The notes under the pieces: model-generated
Databases searched by the model: none
The model's input: the letters and a program-made list of their open reading frames with translations, nothing else
Told to the model about the DNA's origin: nothing
Assembly: GCA_964576535.1 (NCBI GenBank)
Contig: CAZNWB010000095.1
Coordinates: forward strand, 1 to 12,442
Direction: 5' to 3'
Length of the DNA: 12,442 bases
Source: 2-02-FULL-66-22 sp964576535
Lineage (GTDB): Bacteria > Methylomirabilota > Methylomirabilia > Methylomirabilales > 2-02-FULL-66-22
Shown: positions 5,755 through 12,442 of the stretch, one piece after another
Position numbering within the stretch: position 1 is the first letter of the stretch
How the letters are laid out: each line of letters starts with the position of its first letter
Program-made: the position numbers and the translations under genes

Positions 5755-7203
5755 ATGGATGATCGGGAACTGATCCGGCAAGAGCTGGCGTCCCTCAAGC
5801 GCAGGCTGCGTCTCACCCGGGCGCTGACCGCGGCGGCCCGCTTCCTGCTGGTGGGCCTGGCGCTGGCCCTCCTCCCCCTCCTGGTGAAGGGGCTCTTTCC
5901 CGTGGGCGGCCCCCGGGTGGCCGCGGGAGTTGCCGCCGGGTTTGCCGTCCTGGGAATCCTGTACGGGCTTCTGGCCCGGCTGCCGCTGTCGCACGTGACG
6001 CGGTTGGCTGACAGCCGCCTGCAATTGAAGGAGCGCCTGAGCAGCGCCCGGGAGCACCTGGTCATCCCGACGGCGGAGGCGCCGGATATGGTTCGCGCCC
6101 AACTGGCGGACACGGCGGCTCGCCTCCGGGAGATCCGGCCCGAGCGTGCCTTCCCCTTGCACCTCCAGGCGGAGGCCCGCCTGCTCCCGGCGGTGGCGGC
6201 CCTGGCCCTGGCCCTGGCGCTCCTGCCGCCCCTTCCCCTCAGGTGGCCGGCCGCCCCGGGCGAGTCCGGCCCCCCGGAGACCGGGGCCGAGGAGGAGCAG
6301 GCGCGGGACAAGCCGCTGGAGCAGAAGCTGGCGACCCCGGCCATCCCCGACGAGATGTTCCCGAAGGTGCGCGAGCAGGAGATGCAACGGGGGCCGCTCA
6401 CGGCGCGCGATCACCGGGGAGATCAGGCCGCGGTCTTCCGCGACACCAAGATGAGCCAGCAGCGTCCTGACTTCGGCAGCTTCATCAAGCAGGGGGACGA
6501 GCGCCTGAAGCTCCTGGCGCGCCCGGAGAGCATCCCCGACCTCAACCGGGACGTCACCCAGAGTCCGTACCAGGTGATGATCCGCCGGATGCAGGAGCAG
6601 CTCCGGGCGGGCCGCATGCAGGGCCTCACCTGGGAACAGATCGAGCGCCTCCTCTCCGAGCTGGGACAGAGCGGGCAGCGCTTCGGGGGCGGGGGACTGG
6701 GCGAGGACCTCATGAGCGAGATGGAGGGGCAGGGCGGCTCCCCGGACAAGATGATGGATGCCCTGGCCCGGGCCCTCAACCGGCTGCGGGATCGCGACGA
6801 GGCGGGCCGGGGCAGGGGGCGCAACCTCCGGCAGTCGCCCTCGCGGCAGGGTGGATCGGGCCAGGACCGGGGGGAAGGCGACTCGGACCGGGGCGAGGAC
6901 GGTGCCCCGGGCGGCTCGCTGCCTGGCACGGGGAAGTCGCTCCAGAACCGGGGCGACGCGACCACCCGGATCGGCGGCGACAAGCAGGACGCCTTCCTGG
7001 AGGGTGACCTGCGCGAGGGACAGATGGAGGCCTACGACACCAACCTGTCAGGGCAGGGGGCCGAGAACCCCTCGCGGCTGCCCTACATGGACGTGTTCTC
7101 GCAGTACCGGAAGATGATGGAGGAGGCCCTGACCAAGGAGCCGATCCCATTCAACTACCGGGAGCAGGTGAAGGAGTATTTCCGTTCCCTGGAGAACCGG
7201 TAA
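5755..7203 (+). CDS. DUF4175-like membrane protein of a DUF58/VWA operon
   Basis: A 482-residue membrane protein whose biochemical role is unknown. Two hydrophobic segments lie near residues 29-49 and 54-74, and a third near 143-161. Between them is a soluble stretch with DSRLQLKERLSSAREHL (86-102), a pattern typical of DUF4175-like proteins. After the third segment comes a long hydrophilic region rich in Gln, Arg, Glu and Gly (about 165-440), probably mostly disordered or coiled. The end is conserved-looking (PIPFNYREQVKEYFRSL, 463-479). The ATG at 5755 is preferred because AAGGGA lies 5 bases upstream and because in-frame codons further upstream come from the heptamer repeat. It contains no cysteine. 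It lies 25 bases after mnmA and 57 before the DUF58 gene, the position such proteins often hold in MoxR/DUF58/VWA clusters. The family call rests on pattern and context, not on a search. Confidence 0.65.
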   Translation: MDDRELIRQELASLKRRLRLTRALTAAARFLLVGLALALLPLLVKGLFPVGGPRVAAGVAAGFAVLGILYGLLARLPLSHVTRLADSRLQLKERLSSAREHLVIPTAEAPDMVRAQLADTAARLREIRPERAFPLHLQAEARLLPAVAALALALALLPPLPLRWPAAPGESGPPETGAEEEQARDKPLEQKLATPAIPDEMFPKVREQEMQRGPLTARDHRGDQAAVFRDTKMSQQRPDFGSFIKQGDERLKLLARPESIPDLNRDVTQSPYQVMIRRMQEQLRAGRMQGLTWEQIERLLSELGQSGQRFGGGGLGEDLMSEMEGQGGSPDKMMDALARALNRLRDRDEAGRGRGRNLRQSPSRQGGSGQDRGEGDSDRGEDGAPGGSLPGTGKSLQNRGDATTRIGGDKQDAFLEGDLREGQMEAYDTNLSGQGAENPSRLPYMDVFSQYRKMMEEALTKEPIPFNYREQVKEYFRSLENR

Positions 7204-7212
7204 CGGCCGAGC

Positions 7213-7247
7213 GTTGACGTTACACGTTACACACCTCACGTTCCACG
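7213..7247 (+). repeat. Second heptamer tandem repeat, consensus TTACACG
   Basis: Five degenerate 7-base units lie in the 57-base gap between the DUF4175-like and DUF58 genes: GTTGACG, TTACACG, TTACACA, CCTCACG and TTCCACG. The unit sequence is unrelated to ATGCGGA, but the period and the position at a gene border are the same. It leaves only a weak ribosome-binding site (agagtgg) for the downstream ATG. The function is unknown. Confidence 0.65.
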
Positions 7248-7260
7248 CACAGAGTGGCCC

Positions 7261-8142
7261 ATGGCCCGACGGATATTTGACGCCGACTTCCTGAAGCGGC
7301 TGGATGCCCTGTCCATCGTCTCCCGCAAGGTGCTGACGGGTCGGGCCAAGGGCGAGCGGCGCAGCATCCGCAAGGGCGCCGGGGTCGAGTTCCAGGACTA
7401 CCGGCCCTATGCCACGGGGGACGACTTCCGCTACGTGGACTGGAACATCTACAGCCGGCTGGACAAGCTGCTGCTCAAGCTGTTCGTGGAGGAGGAGGAC
7501 CTGTGCCTCCACCTCCTGGTGGACGGCAGCGCCTCCATGGGCTTCGGGCAGCCCCCGAAGCTGGACTACGCCCTGAAGGTTGCGGCGGCGCTGGGATACA
7601 TCGGCCTCAACAATTTGGAGCGGGTGGCCCTGGCCCACTTCGCGGGCGGGCTCGCCCGGACGCTCCGCCCCCGGCGCGGCCGCGGCCAGATTCTCCCCCT
7701 GCTGGACTTCCTGTCCACCGTCCAGGCCGGGGGGGGCACCAACCTGAACGGCTGCCTGGCGGACTACGCCTTGCGCGTCCAGGTGCCGGGCGTGGTGGTG
7801 GTGCTGACCGACCTCCTGGATCCGGGCGGCTATGCCGACGGACTGAAGGCCCTCCTGCGCCGGCGGTACGAGGTGTTCCTGGTGCACTTGATGAGCGAGG
7901 AGGAACTCCACCCGTCCCTGCGAGGCGATCTGACCCTCCTGGACGCTGAGGGCGGGGCCAGCCGCGAGGTGAGCATGGATCGCCACGCGCTGGAGCGGTA
8001 TCAGCACCGGCTCCAGGACCACTTCACCGAGGCGGAACGCTTCTGCGCCCACCACCGGATCGACTACCTGCGCAGCAGCACGGCCGTGCCCTTCGAGGAC
8101 CTCATCCTTCGACACCTGCGGCGAGGCGGATTCCTGCGATGA
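7261..8142 (+). CDS. DUF58 domain protein with VWA-like fold
   Basis: A 293-residue soluble protein of the DUF58 family, usually encoded with a MoxR AAA+ ATPase and VWA membrane proteins. The exact function is unresolved, but these clusters are linked to chaperone-like assembly or envelope stress. The family signature GAGVEFQDYRPY (39-50) plus GDDFRYVDWNIYSR (53-66) is intact. A VWA-like metal site is visible: DGSAS (88-92), Thr160 in GGGTN and Asp184 in VLTDLLDP. No signal peptide or membrane segment is present and three cysteines occur (82, 165, 262), so it is probably cytoplasmic. The ATG at 7261 places the family's N-terminus normally; the ribosome-binding site is weak. Its stop overlaps the next start by ATGA, so the two are probably translationally coupled. 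Confidence 0.92.
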   Translation: MARRIFDADFLKRLDALSIVSRKVLTGRAKGERRSIRKGAGVEFQDYRPYATGDDFRYVDWNIYSRLDKLLLKLFVEEEDLCLHLLVDGSASMGFGQPPKLDYALKVAAALGYIGLNNLERVALAHFAGGLARTLRPRRGRGQILPLLDFLSTVQAGGGTNLNGCLADYALRVQVPGVVVVLTDLLDPGGYADGLKALLRRRYEVFLVHLMSEEELHPSLRGDLTLLDAEGGASREVSMDRHALERYQHRLQDHFTEAERFCAHHRIDYLRSSTAVPFEDLILRHLRRGGFLR

Positions 8143-11100
8143 CCTTTCTCAACCCGGCCGCATTCCTGCTGCTCCTCACGATCCCCGTGGTCATCCTGTT
8201 CCATCTGCTGAAGATCCGCCGGCAGCAGGCCGTGGTGAGCAGCACCCTCTTGTGGGCGGACAGCCTGCGGGACCTGGAGGCCAGCGCGCCCTTCCGGCGC
8301 CTCAAGCCGAACCTGCTCCTCCTGCTCCAGATCCTGGCGATCCTCCTCTTGGCCCTGGCCCTGGCCAAGCCGGTCCGGACGGTCCTGGCCAGGGGGTACG
8401 AGCGGAACATCCTGATCCTGGATGTCTCGGCCAGCATGCAGGTCCGGGATCTGCCCGGGGCCCGGTTCACCGCGGCCAAGCACGCCGCCCTGGCCGAGAT
8501 CGAGGCGCTCCAGCCGGGCCAGCAGGCCATGCTCATCGCGTCGGGGCACGAGGCCCGGGTGCTGGTCCCCTTCACCGAGGAGAAGCGGGCGCTCCGGCAG
8601 GCCACCCAGGCCCTCGAGGCGCTGGACGTGGAGGGGCGGCTGGCCGACGCCCTGCGGCTGGCGCAGGCCAATCTCCTGCAGGGGGGCCGGCCCGCGGTGG
8701 TGCACGTGTTCACCGACGGCGCCTTCGACACGCCGGAGGTCCCCGACCTGCAGGGGGCGGCCCTCCGCTGGCACCGCTTCGCCCAGCGCTCCCGGAACAT
8801 CGGCATCACGGCCTTCGAGACCCGCAAGGCCTACTTCGGGGCGTTCGACTACCAGGCCTTCCTGTCGGTGGCCAACTACAGCGCCGAGACGCAGATCTTT
8901 GACCTCACGCTGACGTTGGACGGCCAGCCCCTGAAGGCGGAGCGGGTCAGCCTGAGCCCCGAGGTCAAGCGGTCCTTCGTCATTCCCTTCACGCACGATC
9001 GCGGCGGGGTGTTGCGGGCGGAGATTCAGGCCGAGGACGACCTGGCGGCGGACAATCGCGCGCTCGCGGTGATCCCGCCTCCACGCCCCCTCCGGACGCT
9101 GCTGGTCAGCTCGGGGAACGCCTTCCTGGAGAAGGCGCTGGCGGCCGACGCGCAGGTCCAGGTCGAAACGGGGACGGTCGAGTCCCTGGGGAAGGCCGCC
9201 GAGTATGACGTGGTGATCCTGGACAATGTCCCGGTGAAGTGGGTGCCGCCGGGGCGCTACCTGCTCATCAACACCCTGCCGGAAGGGATCCCGCTGGAAC
9301 TCCTCGGTCGCCTGCAGGAGCCGCCCATCATCGACTGGGACCGCGGGCATCCGGCCATGCGCTACCTCGATCTGTCCAAGGTGGCGATCCAGGAGGCCAT
9401 GCGGGTCCGTCCCCAGGGAAGCGGGCGCGCCCTGGTGGAATCCAATCTGACGCCCCTGGTCTATGCCCTCGACGAGCGGGGGCTGAAGGCCGTCTTCGTC
9501 GGCTTCGATCTGTACCGGACGGATTTTCCGTTGCGCGTGGCGTTTCCCCTCTTCGTCAGCAACATCCTCCGGTGGCTCCAGCCGCGGACCCTGGAGGACG
9601 CCGGCCTGCAACTGCGGACGGGCCAGCCCCTCACGGCGAGCCTCCCGGTAGGGGTGCGGCAGGCCACACTCACCGATGCGGGGGGCAAGACGCACGTCCT
9701 CGAGGCGGATGCGGACGGGAAGGTGGGCTTCGTCGAGACCACCCGCGCCGGGATCTACACGCTGAAGGCGGGGCCGTGGGAGCAGCGCTTCGCGGTCAAC
9801 CTCTTGGCGGACGCGGAATCCAACGTGGCGCCCCGGGCGCAGACCCTGGTCCGTGACGAGCGGACCCAGGAGACGACCGAGGAGTCCGCTGCCTTCCCGT
9901 CGCGCAAGGAACTCTGGCGGATCTTCGCCGTCCTGGGCCTGCTCCTCCTCGTCGTCGAAGGTCTGGTGTACCACCGGCAGGCGCAGGGCCGGTGGCCGGT
10001 GGCGGCCGCCGCCATCCGGGCGGTCGTGCTCCTCCTCGTGATCCTGGGGCTGGGTGGAGCCGGCCTCCACCACACGACGGACCAGCTCAACGTGCTCTTC
10101 CTGGTGGACGCCTCGGACAGCCTGTCCCTGGAGAACCGGGCGAAGGCCTGGCAGTATCTGCAGGAGGCGGTGAAGGCCGCGGGGAAGCGCGACCGGTACG
10201 GCGTCGTGACCTTCGGCGGAAACCCGGTGCTGGATCTCCCCGTGGGCACGGAACCGCTGCCGGCGAAGCCGCCGGCGGTGGCGGATTCCCGCGCCACGGA
10301 CATCGGGGCGGCCATCAAGCTGGCCCTGGCCGCCTTCCCCAAGGACGGGGCCCGGCGGATCGTCCTCTTCTCCGACGGCAACGAGAACCAGGGCAACGGC
10401 CGGGAGGCCGCCCGGCGGGCCCGGGCCGAGGGGGCGGACATCTACGTGGTGCCGCTCAAGAACGACTACGCCGGCGAGGTCCTGGTGGAGCGTCTGGTGC
10501 TGCCCCAGGAGGTGAAGTTCGGCGAGTCCTTCCTGGTCCGGGTCGTGGCCTGGAGCGCCCGGGAGACCACGGGCCGCATCTCCCTCTATCGCGACGGCGA
10601 GTTCGTGGGCGCCCAGCCGGTGAAGCTCACGCCGGGGAAGAACGTCTTCGCCTACCAGCAGTCCATCGACCAGGGCGGATTCCATATCTTCCAGGCGCGC
10701 CTGGAGGGGCCGGACGACGTGGTGGAGGAGAACAACCGGGGGGTGGGGCTGGTCGCGGTCCGGGGGCGACCCCGCGTGCTCTACGTGGAGAAGGATCGGG
10801 ACCAGGGGGCGCACCTGCTGAACGCCCTCCGGACGCAGAACCTCCAGGTGGAGATGGTCGGCCCCGAGGCCCTGCCCGCCAGCATGGAGGGCCTGACCCG
10901 GTACGATTCCATCATCCTGAGCAACATCTCGGCCCTGCGCGTGACCAAGGCCCAGATGGAGTTGCTCCGAAGTTACGTCCGGGACCAGGGGGGCGGCCTG
11001 GTCATGCTGGGCGGCGAGGAGAGCTTCGGCGTGGGGGGCTACTACCACACGCCCGTGGAAGAGGCGCTCCCGGTGACCATGGAGGCCCGCCAGAAGGTCG

Positions 11101-12442
11101 AGATCCCCTCGCTGGCGGTGGTCCTGGTCATCGACCGGTCCGGCAGCATGGAGACCAGCGTGGACTCCCGCTTTTCCAAGCTGGACCTGGCCAAGGAGGC
11201 GGCCCAGCTCGTCGTGGAGCTCCTGGACGAGCGCAACGAGGTCGGCGTCATCGCCTTCGACACCGCCTGGACCTGGGTGGTGCCCATGGGACCGGCCAAG
11301 GACAAGGACCGGATCCTGCGGGAGATCGCCACCATCAAGGCGGGCGGGGGCACCGACCTGTTCCCGCCCCTCAAGGAGGCGTACCAGACCATCTACGACC
11401 GCAAGGCCCTCCTGCGCCACGTCCTGGTGCTCTCCGACGGCGAGGTGACGGTGGCGGACTTCGCGGGCCTCGTGCGGCGGATGCAGCAGGACAAGATCAC
11501 CGTCTCGTCCGTGGCCATCGGGAAGGACTCGGACGTCCGCTTCATGACGGATCTGTCCCGCTGGGGTCGGGGGCGCTTCTACTACACCGAGGACATCTAC
11601 AGCATTCCCCGCATCCTCACGCTGGAGACGCAGCTGGCCAGCAAGGCCTCCATCATCGAGCAGCCGTTCCGCCCGGTGCTGACCCACCCGGGACACGAGA
11701 TGATCCAGGACATCCGGTGGGACCAGGTCCCGCCCCTGGGCGGCTACGTGTCCACCACGCCCAAGCCGACGGCGGACATGCTCCTGATCTCCCACCAGCG
11801 GGACCCCATCCTGGCGGCGTGGCGCTACGGGCTGGGCCGGACGGCGGCCTTCACCTCGGATGCCAAGGCCAAGTGGGGGATCCTGTGGGTGCGGTGGGAT
11901 GAGTTCGGCAAGCTCTTCGGCCAGATGGTGCGCTGGACGCTGCGCACGGCCCAGCGGAGCGAGGTGGTGACCGCCGTCGTTCACCGCGACAACCAGGGCG
12001 ACATCCTACTCGAGGCCGTGGACGCCAAGGGCGAGTTCGTCAACTTCCTGGAGGCCACCGCCGGCGTGGTCTATCCGGACAAGACCCAGGGGGTCCTGCC
12101 CCTCACGCAGGTGGGGCCCGGCCGGTACCGCGGGGCGTTCCCGGCCCGGGAGCAGGGGGCGTACCTGGTGGGCGTGGCGAATCGGAAGGATCAGAAGATG
12201 GTCGGCTCCGAGGTGGCGTCCCTGGTGGTCCCGTATTCGCCCGAGCACCGGGTGCTCTCGCTCAACGAGGCGCTGCTCCGCGACCTCACGACCCTCTCGG
12301 GCGGGGCGGCACCGACCCAGGCCGGTCAGGCCTTCACCCAGAACCGCCGGAAGATGCGGGTGTGGGTCGAGGCGTGGCCATACCTCCTGGGGCTGGCACT
12401 CCTGCTCTTCCTGCCGGACGTGGCCATCCGGCGGCTGCAGCT
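8139..12442 (+). CDS. Giant BatA-like membrane protein with three VWA domains and an amidotransferase-like domain (3' end outside window)
   Basis: One frame is open from the ATG at 8139 (ATGA overlap with the DUF58 stop) to the window edge, at least 1434 residues, with no stop. In order: a BatA-type N-terminus (LNPAAFLLLL) with membrane segments near 6-23 and 59-78; VWA1 with DVSAS (95-99) and Asp193 but no MIDAS threonine (VEGRLADAL); an amidotransferase-like Rossmann region from about 319; the conserved ending FPLRVAFPLFVSNILRWL (463-480); membrane segments near 593-613 and 622-645; VWA2 with DASDS (657-661), Thr720 and Asp746; a second amidotransferase-like domain (about 879-985, GGEESFGVGGY) without a nucleophile cysteine; VWA3 with DRSGS (999-1003), Thr1072 and Asp1100; a beta-rich region; and a last membrane segment near 1413-1430. 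Arginine-rich loops suggest that all VWA domains face outside the membrane. It looks like a fusion of two usually separate genes. The C-terminus is probably near. Confidence 0.88.
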   Translation, partial: MTFLNPAAFLLLLTIPVVILFHLLKIRRQQAVVSSTLLWADSLRDLEASAPFRRLKPNLLLLLQILAILLLALALAKPVRTVLARGYERNILILDVSASMQVRDLPGARFTAAKHAALAEIEALQPGQQAMLIASGHEARVLVPFTEEKRALRQATQALEALDVEGRLADALRLAQANLLQGGRPAVVHVFTDGAFDTPEVPDLQGAALRWHRFAQRSRNIGITAFETRKAYFGAFDYQAFLSVANYSAETQIFDLTLTLDGQPLKAERVSLSPEVKRSFVIPFTHDRGGVLRAEIQAEDDLAADNRALAVIPPPRPLRTLLVSSGNAFLEKALAADAQVQVETGTVESLGKAAEYDVVILDNVPVKWVPPGRYLLINTLPEGIPLELLGRLQEPPIIDWDRGHPAMRYLDLSKVAIQEAMRVRPQGSGRALVESNLTPLVYALDERGLKAVFVGFDLYRTDFPLRVAFPLFVSNILRWLQPRTLEDAGLQLRTGQPLTASLPVGVRQATLTDAGGKTHVLEADADGKVGFVETTRAGIYTLKAGPWEQRFAVNLLADAESNVAPRAQTLVRDERTQETTEESAAFPSRKELWRIFAVLGLLLLVVEGLVYHRQAQGRWPVAAAAIRAVVLLLVILGLGGAGLHHTTDQLNVLFLVDASDSLSLENRAKAWQYLQEAVKAAGKRDRYGVVTFGGNPVLDLPVGTEPLPAKPPAVADSRATDIGAAIKLALAAFPKDGARRIVLFSDGNENQGNGREAARRARAEGADIYVVPLKNDYAGEVLVERLVLPQEVKFGESFLVRVVAWSARETTGRISLYRDGEFVGAQPVKLTPGKNVFAYQQSIDQGGFHIFQARLEGPDDVVEENNRGVGLVAVRGRPRVLYVEKDRDQGAHLLNALRTQNLQVEMVGPEALPASMEGLTRYDSIILSNISALRVTKAQMELLRSYVRDQGGGLVMLGGEESFGVGGYYHTPVEEALPVTMEARQKVEIPSLAVVLVIDRSGSMETSVDSRFSKLDLAKEAAQLVVELLDERNEVGVIAFDTAWTWVVPMGPAKDKDRILREIATIKAGGGTDLFPPLKEAYQTIYDRKALLRHVLVLSDGEVTVADFAGLVRRMQQDKITVSSVAIGKDSDVRFMTDLSRWGRGRFYYTEDIYSIPRILTLETQLASKASIIEQPFRPVLTHPGHEMIQDIRWDQVPPLGGYVSTTPKPTADMLLISHQRDPILAAWRYGLGRTAAFTSDAKAKWGILWVRWDEFGKLFGQMVRWTLRTAQRSEVVTAVVHRDNQGDILLEAVDAKGEFVNFLEATAGVVYPDKTQGVLPLTQVGPGRYRGAFPAREQGAYLVGVANRKDQKMVGSEVASLVVPYSPEHRVLSLNEALLRDLTTLSGGAAPTQAGQAFTQNRRKMRVWVEAWPYLLGLALLLFLPDVAIRRLQ

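Noticed and set aside
5698..7260. CRISPR-like array formed by the two repeat regions
   Set aside because: The units are 7 bases, directly abutting, without spacers, and the two arrays differ in sequence. There are no cas genes.
9992..11902. A 636-codon plus-strand frame inside the VWA gene
   Set aside because: It is Gly/Arg/Pro-rich with no domains. The overlapping frame carries VWA2, VWA3 and the amidotransferase-like domain.
8064..11984. A 1306-codon open frame on the minus strand opposite the VWA gene
   Set aside because: Its translation is rich in Arg, His, Gly, Gln and Pro without recognisable domains. It is the mirror of a GC-rich real gene whose plus frame has clear VWA motifs and membrane segments.

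Overview
The window is a GC-rich bacterial chromosome fragment that looks like a metagenome-assembled scaffold, since a run of exactly 100 N lies at 2561-2660. The gene content is a GTP-type PEP carboxykinase, a lone bactofilin, a NifS-type cysteine desulfurase next to MnmA, and a DUF58/VWA/BatA-like membrane operon. This fits a free-living, Gram-negative-type soil or sediment lineage such as Methylomirabilota/Rokubacteria or a deltaproteobacterial relative. That assignment is a low-confidence impression from gene style and base composition, because no rRNA or phylogenetic marker is present.

Left part (1-2805): pckG lies on the minus strand and is complete. It faces an intergenic region with candidate divergent promoters, one for pckG and one pointing right. 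The right-facing promoter carries a perfect 7-bp palindrome at the predicted transcript start. It now leads into a carbohydrate ABC-transporter permease fragment that has lost its N-terminal part at a purine-rich tract and runs into the N gap. Right of the gap, a TTGACA promoter with an extended -10 precedes a bactofilin gene, which is followed by a strong GC hairpin.

Middle (3382-5729): a NifS/IscS-type cysteine desulfurase overlaps mnmA by 4 bases (GTGA). Together they form the expected sulfur relay for 2-thiolation of U34 in tRNA. The last ~24 codons of mnmA run into a heptamer tandem repeat.

Right part (5755-12442): a membrane-protein operon of a DUF4175-like protein, a DUF58 protein with a MIDAS-type VWA fold, and a very large VWA membrane protein overlapping it by ATGA. 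The last frame is open from 8139 to the window edge, at least 1434 residues. It appears to fuse two proteins that are usually separate: a BatA-type VWA protein and a VWA/amidotransferase-like protein. It has three VWA domains, five membrane segments and no cysteine. The MoxR AAA+ ATPase that usually accompanies such operons is not in the window. A second, unrelated heptamer repeat sits in front of the DUF58 gene.

I see no convincing wholly new system. The strongest candidates for a second look are the triple-VWA fusion, the paired heptamer arrays at gene borders and the broken transporter locus with its promoter and operator.
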